Positions 1 to 10,639 of a stretch of DNA of 64,000 nucleotides are shown here, piece after piece. Position 1 is the first letter of the stretch, and each line of letters begins with the position of its first letter. The stretch is from Datisca glomerata (lineage: Eukaryota > Streptophyta > Magnoliopsida > Cucurbitales > Datiscaceae), in contig QANY01009387.1 of assembly GCA_003255025.1 (NCBI GenBank), forward strand, positions 2,294,001-2,358,000, written 5' to 3'. The notes beneath the pieces are model-generated. The model had not been told where the DNA came from, searched no databases, and saw only the letters and a list, made by a program, of their open reading frames with translations. The position numbers were made by a program, and so were the translations under genes.

Positions 1-137
1 AAGAACAAAATCACCTAACCAACTTTCTTGCTAATGGGGGATTAAAAGAAACCGTCGCATATTTCTGACCAATCAATGATGAAGTAAAATATCCCAAGAG
101 ACCTCATGTATCCCTAGATAACAAGAAACTGTTGCGC

Positions 138-350
138 CTAATTCATTCTCCGGATTAGCCCTTTGATGAAGTTCTCACGATTCCCTGCATTACCTCCTTC
201 TACATAGTGGTTCCTCTTCTTTTCCAAACCTCCCGGTGCCTTCAGCTTGAATGGCCGCAGGAAGTTATTTGCCTCAAGGAGGTCCAACCGTTAGGATTTC
301 ATGGACAAGATCCTCCACGTAGATATTAATACCATACTTGCCAAAGAGCC
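138..350 (-). pseudogene. 60S ribosomal protein L7 3' fragment (relic)
   Basis: Read on the minus strand, this piece gives a run close to FGKYGI, then YVEDLVHEI and TVGP, and after a frame break [29 protein letters not shown] and RRMN followed by a stop. These are the last roughly 75 residues of eukaryotic ribosomal protein uL30/L7, a cytosolic large-subunit protein. The frame is lost after TVGPP, where several bases are missing, and there is an extra residue in the GI/VEDL segment. An AG at 351-352 could be the old splice acceptor. The rest of L7 (about 170 residues) is not found in the next few kilobases. I therefore read it as a degraded gene fragment, not as the end of a live gene. Confidence 0.8.
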
Positions 351-2086
351 TATTATGACACCAACCAAATGTTAGCATGTCACTCCATTCCAGCGGCATT
401 GGAAACAAATAAAAAAGAAAAGAAAAAGAAAGACATATTCAACAGCTGAGCGTCAGTCAAAGCAGTTCTCGCTTATTTATTTTTAAAAAAGTACGGTATG
501 AGATTTATTTAAAAGATACTAACATTCTTTTTAATTTTAAAAAAAGCACAGATCTTCCTTCACCTTTTATTATATGTATAAAAAAAATCTCAAAATCATT
601 AAATATTTACTTAACCACGTTTAATTTTTTTCAGAATGCAGGGAAGAAGAAGACCCGACGATGGGAAAAAATCCTTCACGAACAGAGATGTTTCAAAATT
701 CACAAACAAAGAAAATTTAATGGCATGGAAATTGCAGGCATGTTTCATACGATTAGTTGCACATTTTGACTTTTTACAGACCCTTCGTTTCAAGGTAACC
801 AGCGTCTACAACAGCCACCATTGCAGCAAACTCTTGAAAAAGCTTGTCCTTTTATGAGCAAAACCAGATACCCAATTCAGAAAAAGGTGAAAATAAGAAC
901 CGATTTAAGCTCAGCAACTCAAATTTCATGAAAATAGGAGCCGATTTCGCCTTCCCGATTGAAGAAAGTGTCAACAAAAAAGCATTCTGCCCATGCCAGA
1001 AGATGCAATGAATTGTATTCTTAAGAACTTGTTCTGTATCAAGAAGTTTCCTCCTTGAAGTCAAAACTCACCTTAGCCATCGAAGAAGAAGGCTGACCGT
1101 CGAAGAAGAAGATCGTTGAAGAATAAGAAGGCTCGTGGCCCGTGGGTGGGGTGGTGCATTAATTCGGGTAAAATAATTTTAAGGGTTATTTTGATCATTT
1201 CACTTAAAAATTAAGTCAATCATAACAAATTTGACTTATATTTTTTTAAATTAAAGGGGTGTTCGTGTTTTTTAAACAAATCTTAAGGGATATCAGTGTA
1301 CTTTTTTTTATTATTACTCTCCCAAAATGTGTCATATTGTGATTTTAGTGTCAAATAGTCAATGGTAAATATGTTTTTGGAGGGTAAAATCTAAGGATAG
1401 TTCGTTTTTAATTTGTGAATTGAGTATTTAATATGTTTGTTGAGTTTGATAGTTTTTTTACTAATTTGTTTTTTTTAAATTTATCTCCATCTTCTATTAA
1501 ATAACAACTTGATTTTTTTTAAAACACAATCTTCATTTCTCAATTCATCCAAACAATTAGCTCATCCTACTACTAAGGTAAAATCTAAGAGAAGTTAGTT
1601 TTTTCTTTCATTTCATCCAAATATTTAGCTCGTCATACTGTAAGAAGATGAATGACGTACTTAATTATTAATAATAATGTATTACACAAAAATGCACAGA
1701 ATACATAAAATTAAGATAAACACGGAAAACTTAGACCTAGGCTTGCAGGTAGTGCAATGGGGTAAACCAGTAACGTCACTGCAGATGATGCTCATAGTCT
1801 ATGACGTCTGTTTTCAAGATACAACGGTCTTATGGAAGCAGTAAGCAGCACAACAATAATATCTCTCTTTAGCTAACCAAAAAATTATTTGTGTCTCAGA
1901 TTTTTGCTTTGACTGAAAGAAAATTCCCTCTCTGATGATGCCCACGAAATTACTTCATATAGAAGCAATTGCGACTGTCTAAACAGCCATAAAGGTTAAA
2001 CTTGTGACTGTCTAGAGCAGTCACAAGTAGTAGTTGTAACTGGCAACAAAGACACCTCTATGAAGACACCTCTTGAAGATATCTGG
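351..2086. other. Intergenic, AT-rich, no gene seen
   Basis: Short open frames here have no recognisable domain. A GAAGAA-rich stretch lies near 1080-1130. No RNA gene or repeat with clear ends was recognised. Confidence 0.5.
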
Positions 2087-2303
2087 AAAAAAAAATAGAA
2101 CGGTCTAAGAAAATCAAGCCCAAGAAGCCCAATAGCCAAGAGACCCAAGGCCTCAAGGCCCCATCAAATGCTCCATCAAAGACCCTTAAATATATTATGT
2201 CAAAGGCTTGGGTTTGAACCCATGACCTTAAAGTTTTACATAACCCCTTTTCTACTAAGCTAGTAACCAACATATGTCCATTCATAATAAAATAAATATA
2301 ACA
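2087..2303 (-). repeat. tRNA-derived SINE-like element, copy 1
   Basis: On the minus strand there is a pol III A-box-like TAGCTTAGTAG, then about 40 nt later a B-box-like GGGTTCAAACCC. A unique body follows, ending in GACCGTTCTA and a T run. This layout (tRNA-like head, body, T tail) is that of plant SINEs. A second, diverged copy lies at 2570-2739 in the same orientation with the same head and the same T-tailed end. The 5' limit is set by where the two copies stop matching and is approximate; no target site duplication was resolved. Confidence 0.6.
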
Positions 2304-2394
2304 TTCTCCCATATGAATGGACAACCAAAAAGTAATTTTATCTGAGCGCAGCAGAAATGATACCGCATCGGGAGTGGTAGTTTTTTACTTTGAA

Positions 2395-2567
2395 CCATCC
2401 TTAGTAAAAGACTGTCGTCTACATATAAACATACTAGAGTATATGCCTCATCCAAACTCTTCACGTAGACACTTGTCACACTCATTGATTTTGAATCCAT
2501 TGAAAATCATAACCTCATCAAATTTCTCATGTTGTTGCTTGGGAGCTTATTTAAGTCCATATATTGA
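2395..2567 (-). mobile_element. Ty1/copia reverse transcriptase fragment
   Basis: The minus strand reads YGLKQAPKQ, then HEKFDEVM, GFKINECDKC and, after a one-base frame change, YVK and CLYVDD. These are the consecutive conserved blocks of a copia reverse transcriptase, including the YVDD catalytic motif. Only about 60 codons are kept. It is wedged between the two SINE-like copies, and the T tail of copy 2 abuts it directly, so the SINE may have inserted into this old retroelement. Confidence 0.8.
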
Positions 2568-2569
2568 CT

Positions 2570-2739
2570 TAAAAAATAGAACGGTCAAGGCAAATCAAGC
2601 CCAAGGCCCCATCAAAGACCCTCAAATATATTATGTCAAGGCTTGAGTTTGAACTCATGACATCAAAATTTTACACAAAACCTTTTCCACTAAGCTACTA
2701 ACCAACATATATCAATTCACAATAAAATAAATATAACAC
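2570..2739 (-). repeat. tRNA-derived SINE-like element, copy 2
   Basis: Second copy of the element at 2087-2303. The minus strand shows TAGCTTAGTGG (A box), GAGTTCAAACTC (B box), a body lacking about 45 nt present in copy 1, and the same GACCGTTCTA plus T-run end. The two copies differ by many substitutions, which suggests old insertions. Confidence 0.6.
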
Positions 2740-3529
2740 ATACTACTAACGTAATAATCTATTTAGTCTTATTAATTTTTAATTGACATTATATCTAGGC
2801 GTGAGCATGATATTTATTACTGCTTTAATTACTTAAGTTTTGTTTACTTTAATGTGTTTGTAGTGCTAATGTTAATGTGACCATACTTGTTTGATTTTTT
2901 ACTGTTTTGAAAAGGACAAAAATGTTGGTTTGTTACATTTTTTACTGTTTTGAAAAATATGACAATGCATGTTAATGTTGTTTTTAAGTACTTATTTGCA
3001 CTTTACATTGTAATTATCTATTCATTTTTTAAAAAATATACAACCCATATGAATTTTCGATCATGGTGGATAAAATAGACTGTTTTTTTAAGTATTAGAG
3101 ATGCTATTGGTCTAGTATAGGAAAATGTTTGATGGGATTTTGAGAAGCAGAGAAACATTATAGAAGTCATGGTGAAGTGGAGGCGCTAGTGGAAATTTCC
3201 GATCAAAGCATGGTAGATGAATTTGGAGAAGGGGATTAACAATGGAGATGTGCTAGACATATCTCAGAGGTGATGTGTTAGAATCATATTTCTCACTGCT
3301 TTTAAAATTTGTAATGTAACATTGATAAAAAAATTTAGATATCTGAATGAATAACACGTTTATGTAATAAATATGAGAATTATTTGTAAAATATTTGAAT
3401 TTTGAAATTATTTGTTTGATTGTGTTTGATTTCATTACTTATACACAATAATTATTTTATTTGGTAGTAATTTCTCTTGTAACTGATGGAATGAGCAAAA
3501 GATGATATTCTTGAGCCTTATATAAGACT

Positions 3530-5520
3530 AACTATCAGTATTATAGAAGGGTGCTATGATTTTTATAACAAGTATGGTTTATAACTTGAATTTAGCATTA
3601 GAAAAATAAAAATGCAGTCTGATAGGTATGAAAACCGAACAGTTATTAATTTTGTTTGTTTAAAAGAAGGCTTTTGTAAAGACTCTGATCCATTAAAAGA
3701 GAAGTGGATAGAAATGTTGAAAACTAGAACTGGTTGTAAAGCAAATATCAAATTTCATTGTGATTCATGAATTGGCTTCGCTTAAAGAAAGACAATTTCT
3801 TCGATTTGGACGAAAAATTACTGATGCTAAAAAATGTATCATATAAACTATGGTTGATTCAAGTATGAGAACAAATACAAGCACATTCATTCATGGTCAA
3901 TGAATATTGGGGAGTAGTTTATGTTGGGTTTACTAGGAGAGATAACTATAATTTCATGAATTCACAAAGATTTTAACTAATTGAGGCAAGATGCGTGTAA
4001 AGTGTGATGAACATTTTTAGAACCAAGCAAGGGGATGACCCCGTGTTCTTTTACTCATTCCAATTAGATCAAGAAAATAGAATGACAAATGTTTTTTTAA
4101 GGATGGCAGATCAAGGCTTGACTATGATAACTTAGGAGATGTAGTGATATTTGATACAACTTATCGCACAAACAAGTATAATATGATATTGCGCCGTTTG
4201 TAGGGTTAATCACCATTGGATGAAATGTTATCTTTGGTTGTGCATTTTTACCAAATGAAACAACTACTTCATTTGTTTGGTTATTTGAAACATTTTTGGA
4301 ATCAATGGGTGGTCGGCAACCAATAATGATATTTACTTATCAAGATTAAGCAATGCATAATGTAATATCTCTAGTCCTTCTTGAGTCAATTCACTGCCTT
4401 TGCATTTTGCATATCTTGGAAAATGCTACACAACATCTTTCTTCATTGTATGCAAATCCATAATTTAAAGAGAGAATTTAATAAGTGTCTACACTAGTCT
4501 GATTCACCATATGAGTTTGAGGTAACCTGGAATCTATGCTAACCAAGTTTGGTTTGGAAGAACATAGATGGTTGAATAATCTCCATGAGTTAAGAGCTAA
4601 TTAGTGTGCCACTTTTAGCATGGATACATTTTATGCTGGAATTAGATCATCACAATGAAGTGAGAGTACAAATAATGTGTTTCAATATATGTCGACTAAG
4701 ACAATGCGGCTTACTAAATTTTTGATTCATTATGAGAAGATGATGGGAAGAGATGAGGGAAAAAGAGTTAGAAGAAGATTTTCGTTGCCACCAAGGTATG
4801 TCTCCCAATATAAATGAACGCAGACCTATGGTAGTTCAAGCTACATGTATGTATACTCATACTCTATTCAAACACTTTGAAATTGAGATGTCATTAATAC
4901 TATATATATTCATTAATATAAAATGTATCATGAATTCTATTGAATAATTTCATGTTGGAGTTTATGGGAATGAAATGATTTTGGAGGTACTTTACAACTC
5001 ATTTTCTAAGACAATTACTTGTTCAACACAAGTTTGAATCTTTTAAAATCTTATGATGTCATGCATTAAGAGTTTTGATTGAAAAAATGTTGTTAGAACT
5101 CTCACAATATATCTTATGAAGGTGGATAAAAATGTCAAAACAATGTGTCAAGCTCTTCCACAGTCTTACACACAGATCAAATTTTTTCTAAAACATTGCG
5201 ACGTAATGAAATGATGCGTGCTGCTTATAGACTTGTGACAATTGGGGCATACAGATGATGGTAGTAAGATTGTGAAATATAAAATTGTTAGACTTGCAAC
5301 TTCTTACAAAAGAAATGAACGAGTGCACTATGATAGACAACGTTGATGGTAGAAGCAACGATGATTATTTGACAAATGACATACAATTAGGATATGATCA
5401 AACATCAATAACAGATCATCTATGTATGAGACCAAAATGAGTATCTAATGCAAGACTAAAAATTAACATGGAGAAGTGTATGAAAAAGACACCAAAAGAA
5501 GGATCATCTAGTAAGTAAAT
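3530..5520 (+). pseudogene. FAR1/FHY3-like (MULE transposase-derived) gene relic
   Basis: Despite many stops and frame changes, the + strand keeps the domain order of FAR1-related proteins. About 3530-3770 has the FAR1 DNA-binding domain (FYNKYG, FSIRK, FVCLKEGF, TRTGCKA). About 4140-4330 has the MULE transposase core (FDTTYRTNKYN, FGCAFLPNETT, FVWLFETFLE). About 4480-4790 has the downstream transposase block ending in EKELEEDFRCHQG. About 5040-5250 has a degraded SWIM-like and C-terminal region, and about 5440-5510 a tail resembling RLK..EK. FAR1 proteins are transcription factors domesticated from Mutator-like transposases. I saw no terminal inverted repeats, so I cannot tell a dead FAR1-like gene from a dead MULE. 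Confidence 0.8.
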
Positions 5521-6699
5521 AATAATTTTTTTGCTACGTTAATGAGGCAATATTATGTCATTTTACTGGTTATGATTAATTAATTTCATGTATCAGGAGT
5601 CAGGAAGCAACAACTTTCCTCACTTCCAAGCCAAGTACCATCCTTGCAACCATTTAGCCAAAGAAATCAAAATTTAATCACCAATGATCCGATATTTAAA
5701 TTTTATTAGATAATTATTTATTAGACGTTGTTTAAAATGATTTATAACTTATAAACTTTTGTTGAAATAGATTATGTTCACACTTTTTAACTTTATGAAT
5801 TCAACACAAAGTGGTGGAATATTATGCAATTTATCGAGGTTATAAATTTTTTTAATTGAGTTGTCCATGCTTAAATTTATATCCACTAACGTTTGTACGA
5901 GTACTGATTATCATATCGTCTGATTAATTTCATGATCACAATGAATACGAGACTGGAAAAAAATACTCAAGTGAAAGCCTATTCTTATTATAATGATGTT
6001 TAGAATGATTTAATTTATAAATTGTTCAAACTTTATAGACATGTATGCATCTATTAATTTTTCTTGGTTGACTACTTTATCATTATTACTTAATTTAAAG
6101 GATTAACTAAATTGAAAAAAACTTCAGTTGGAACGTTTGTCTGAGAATTATTTAAATAAAATTAAACTATTTATTTTAAGTAAATTAAACATGAATTAAG
6201 ACAAAATTAATATAATTGAAGAAAAAGGAGAACCAAAAAATTGATTAGAACTAAAAGAATTAATTAAAAATCATAATAATTATTAATTTTTCGTGTTGAA
6301 CACTTTTTAGGGGGAAAGTAACTTTTTTTATTATATTATTTTTAAAATAAATATGCATGATGTGTGCGTCTCACAGTAAAAAACAAATTATGACAGCAGT
6401 TGGATGAACACACTGACTAGTTAAAAAGGGGAAAAACACATTTTTTCCTTTTTCTTTATATGCTCAGTAGTCCGCTTTATCTAGAGCGTTCAGATAATAA
6501 CGACGCCCGGTAGGCCTACTCCTATCTGCCGTTGGCTTGCCAACGGCTGAGAGTCCTCTTTCCCTCCATCTGCGCTGAGCATACAAGTTACGAAGTTGGG
6601 CGTCGGACACTGGATGTGTTTTTTCCCCCTCTCTTGGAAACCAGAAGAAAGGAGGCCGTGGCGTACGGTTGAAGTAGAGGATAAGAAGAGAAGTAGAAG
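5521..6699. other. AT-rich spacer upstream of the HAD gene
   Basis: No coding signal. The last 250 bases are less AT-rich and should contain the promoter and 5' UTR of the gene starting at 6700. TTTATATGC near 6456 is a weak TATA-like candidate; nothing stronger was seen. Confidence 0.4.
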
Positions 6700-9600
6700 A
6701 TGAGACCCAGCTGCTCTGCTCCTTCCCACGAGGCACATCTCTTTCAGACTCTTAATGGCATTCAACAGCTTGCCGAGACGCGTCGTTTCAAGGTACTCAA
6801 TATCACTCTTTCCCCCAATTATTTCAGGTTCAATGTCTAATTTATTTTTCATTTCGAGCCGAATTTAAGGCTGAGTTTACCCTCCCAATTTCTTGGATCA
6901 ATCTATAGATGCTCAAATTAGATGTCGGAAATTGGATGCCTCTGGTTGTAAAACTCACTTATTTTTGTTAAAATCACGAATTTATCATTGATTAGCTCCT
7001 TTTTATGACTTTATGGCCTGTTGATATTTTATTTTTATAGGATATAGCCACCATTACTTGTTATGTTTTTTTATTTTCCCAAACGCTTAGATTTACATGT
7101 TTATACTGAAAATTCTGTTTCAAATGGTTTGGTTTCAGATAGCATTGGTTTTAATCTACTAGTACATTAACATAAATATTTATTTTACAGCTTTGTTCAA
7201 CTTTCATGTTCCTTAATCCTTAGTTAGGGTTCTCTTAGTTCAGAACTGCGCCAATTCGGTTTTGAACATATATCAGACATGATATATAATTATATGGGTT
7301 AAACTGTATGTTGTTATACATGCAGGCCTGGTTTTTGGATCAGTTTGGAGTTCTGCATGATGGCAAACAACCTTATCCGGGTGCAATTTCAACACGTGCG
7401 TTTTCGTATATTATCGTTAGCAGTTCAGTAGTAGCATTGTTTGTTTCTTAGATCATCTTGAAATATTACAGTATTGTGATGTTGTCTTTTCCATTTTGCT
7501 AAGTAGTACAAAAGTTGGCTGTAACTGGTGCCAAGATGGTAATTATAAGCAACTCTTCTAGACGATCATCAACTACCTTTGAAAAAATGAAGAACCTTGG
7601 ATTTGATCCCTCTCTTTTTGCTGGAGTCATTACTAGTGGAGAACTGACTCATCAATACTTGCAAAGGTTAACCACAACAGTATCCTTTTTATATTGTAGT
7701 ATCCTAATAATATTCATACATCACATGATCTATATCAACTAAATAGTTAAATGATTAGTTCTGAATCTTTATGCACATATATGCTTGAGGTGAAGAGTAA
7801 CTGTCTTTGTGCACTTAGGTTGCAGCCTTGATCCATGTTCACCTTATACTTTCGAATCAGTTACATGCCAAGGTTTATTTTGTATTAGATTATTTACAAC
7901 AGTTGTTATACTTATTTGACTTGCTTCATATATTGTACGATAAGAAGGAAGGATGATGCCTGGTTTGCAGCACTTGGTAAATCTTGCATCCATATAACTT
8001 GGAGTGATCGTGGAGCTATATCTCTTGAGGTATGGTTTTTTGTCTTTTCTTTACCGGAAAATCCCCTACAATTTGACAATTTTTACCCCGAAACTTGTGG
8101 TCTTTTATGAGGCATAAGCATAACTAGGTTCTTTGTTTTGAGAAAGCGAACTATTGCAGTTAACGACTGCCTTTAGAGTGCTTGTTATAACTTTGGAGTC
8201 TTAGCAGAGCTTATGAGGGTTGATGAACTCTGCAAAGCTTTTCTGCATCCAGGCATTAGATGATAGGATACACTCAACAAAGTTATCTTTTTTTTTTTTT
8301 TAAATTTCAGCGCATTCTAAGGCCATTTAGGTATTTTTGAGCTAGAGCCTTTTTTCCTTTACAAGTAGAAGAGTTATTTATTAATTTTCCCCAATAGATT
8401 TTAATATGTTTGAAAACAAAACACTTTCTTCAAAGACAAATGAAGAGTACTATAAGCTTCTGAAGAGTTATCTGCCATAAACATTTGTCTAGGGTCTAGG
8501 TTTAAGGATCGTTGACAATATTCAAGAAGCTGAGTTTGTTTTGGCCCACGGCACTGAAGCCTTGGGTCATCCTTCTGGTGGATCAACTCCAATGGAGCTT
8601 GAGGAACTTGAGAAAATTTTGGAGCGATGTGCAGCCAAGAAAATCCCTATGGTGGTAGCAAATCCAGATTTTGTGACTGTTGAGGCTCGAGCTTTGCGTG
8701 TAATGCCTGGTAATGATGTTTGATGACACAAGTATACTTGAATTTGGATTACTTGGTAGAGTTAAAATGACTAGAAGAGGCTACCCGTTTGCACAAGAAC
8801 GGGAACTTAGGTGTTTCTTAGTTTTAAAATTTTGCACATGGCTTTTTTTGTGGTGTAGGTACGCTAGCAGCCAAATACGAAAAGCTAGGGGGTGAAGTAA
8901 AGTGGATGGGCAAGCCTGGCAAGGTGATATTACTCACTATTTGTTCACATTGATAATGGTCATTTTATGTTTAGATAATCACTGTATCTTTTTTTCTATG
9001 TCCAACGAAATGTAAACATGAATTATAGTTTCATCTTCATCTTTAATAGCTTAAGGCTTTCACAAAAAGTTGAGCTATGAAAATGCATCTTAGTAACTCA
9101 TATGCCTGGTTTAGATCATATTTCCGAGACATCATAGCATTTCAGCTGTTGGAGTAACTTTCAATAAGAAGACCTCCTTGCATAATTTTTGCAATTCTAG
9201 ACCATAAAATAACTTTTAATATGAACAAAGTACTTCCAGAAATTATTTGGCCAGTACATCGAGTACTTTGTGAGGATTATTATTTTTTTTTTAAAAAGAA
9301 AATGGCAAATCTTTTTTCTCTAAATTTTGATTTAGAGAGCCATATTTTTACTTGGTTGGATGTAATCTGTCTGTCACTCAAGAAGATGTTCACTAAGCTG
9401 TATTTTTGCAGACAAGGTTATTTAAATTACCAATGCTGTGATGCTCGTCTTACTTGGTCTCTCATCTTTTAAACATCTTAGATAATCTACAAATCAGCTT
9501 TGGCCATGGCTGGTGTAAGCATTTCAGATTCGATTGCTGTGGGTGATTCTCTTCACCATGACATCAAGGGTGCAAATGCAGCTGGTATCCAGTCAGCGTT

Positions 9601-9736
9601 TGTCACTTGCGGAATCCATGCGAGTGAACTTGGACTTGGTAGTTTCGGAGAAGTTGCTGATTTAACTTCTGTACAAGCTCTGGCTTCCAAATATGATGCT
9701 GATCCTTCATATATATTACCTGCTTTTACATGGTAG
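6700..9736 (+). CDS. HAD-superfamily hydrolase, subfamily IIA (plant HAD-IIA-hyp4 type)
   Basis: Seven exons join in frame: 6700-6792, 7326-7395, 7507-7666, 7948-8029, 8493-8709, 8859-8923 and 9482-9736, giving 313 residues plus stop. All introns are GT-AG. The ATG is fixed by an in-frame stop two codons upstream. Motif I is DQFGVLHDG (exon 2), motif II is IISNSS (exon 3) and motif IV is GDSLHHD (exon 7); the cap domain lies between them. In this family the second aspartate of the usual DxD is replaced by an aromatic residue, here F, so ordinary phosphatase activity is uncertain. The protein closely resembles a widespread plant HAD-IIA protein of about 300 residues with no firmly known substrate. 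There is no transit peptide or membrane segment, so a cytosolic location is inferred. Confidence 0.95.
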
Positions 9737-10639
9737 AATCTCGTCTTGGTATGTGCTACATATTTTCCATTTTAACCAAGACCTTTTGACAGTTTAAAAA
9801 AAACCCAAGACCTTTTGACATTTCTTCTCTTTGCGTTAGGTTTTCCAACTAGTCCAGTGAAAGTTCTTCAGTGCTAGGAAAACTCAAGGAACTATGACCT
9901 AGTTTTGCCTTGGTTCAATCTCTTCACTTATACTTTTTACAATTTTTTCTTTTAGTTTGTTGAAGGTCGTCACTATTTTCCATTTAGTTCTCGGATTAAA
10001 GAAAAAAAAGGAGAGTTTGTCAGGATTATACTAAAATTCGTGTTTGCAAATTGAATCAATTGATAGAATTATGGAGTAGGCACATCTGGGATGAAAATAA
10101 TGTAGGTGAAAATCTTAAGAGATAGAAATAAAGAAATCTCAAGTTTGAAATTTTCATAATGTCTTACAGTAAATGGAAGTGACAGTGGGGAGAAGAAGAG
10201 AAAAGAAAAGAAAAACTGATTCGAGCCTTGATGTCAGTCCCCTTCTGGCTAATATACATATTGTTTCTGATTAATCCAGAATTCGAGCTGAGCTTCATCC
10301 AAGCCGTCAGCTTTTCTGATCACCGTGGATTTGGATCAAGTCCTTGGCTTTGTTGGCTGACGATATGCTGTAAACATGGTCTTCGACTTAATACCATGAT
10401 GTCTTTTTCTTCAGCAACCAAATAAGAAAAGAAAAGAAGGCTGCTGACACCAATTCTTTGAATAAAAGCTTTGAAGAGAAGAAATACTCGAAAACCTTCT
10501 TAGATAATTAGCAAAAACGCAGACTCCTTCAGTTGGAAGAGAACAAGAAGTCATCTTCAAATATGGGAAGAGACCTGCATAATTAATAGGAAAATGGTCA
10601 GATTATTATGAGAAAGAAGGTTTTTATTGATGCAGCAAA
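9737..10639. other. Intergenic between HAD gene and NLR relic
   Basis: No conserved coding signal. The right half (10230-10640) could include 3' untranslated sequence of the minus-strand NLR relic, but nothing shows this directly. Confidence 0.4.
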
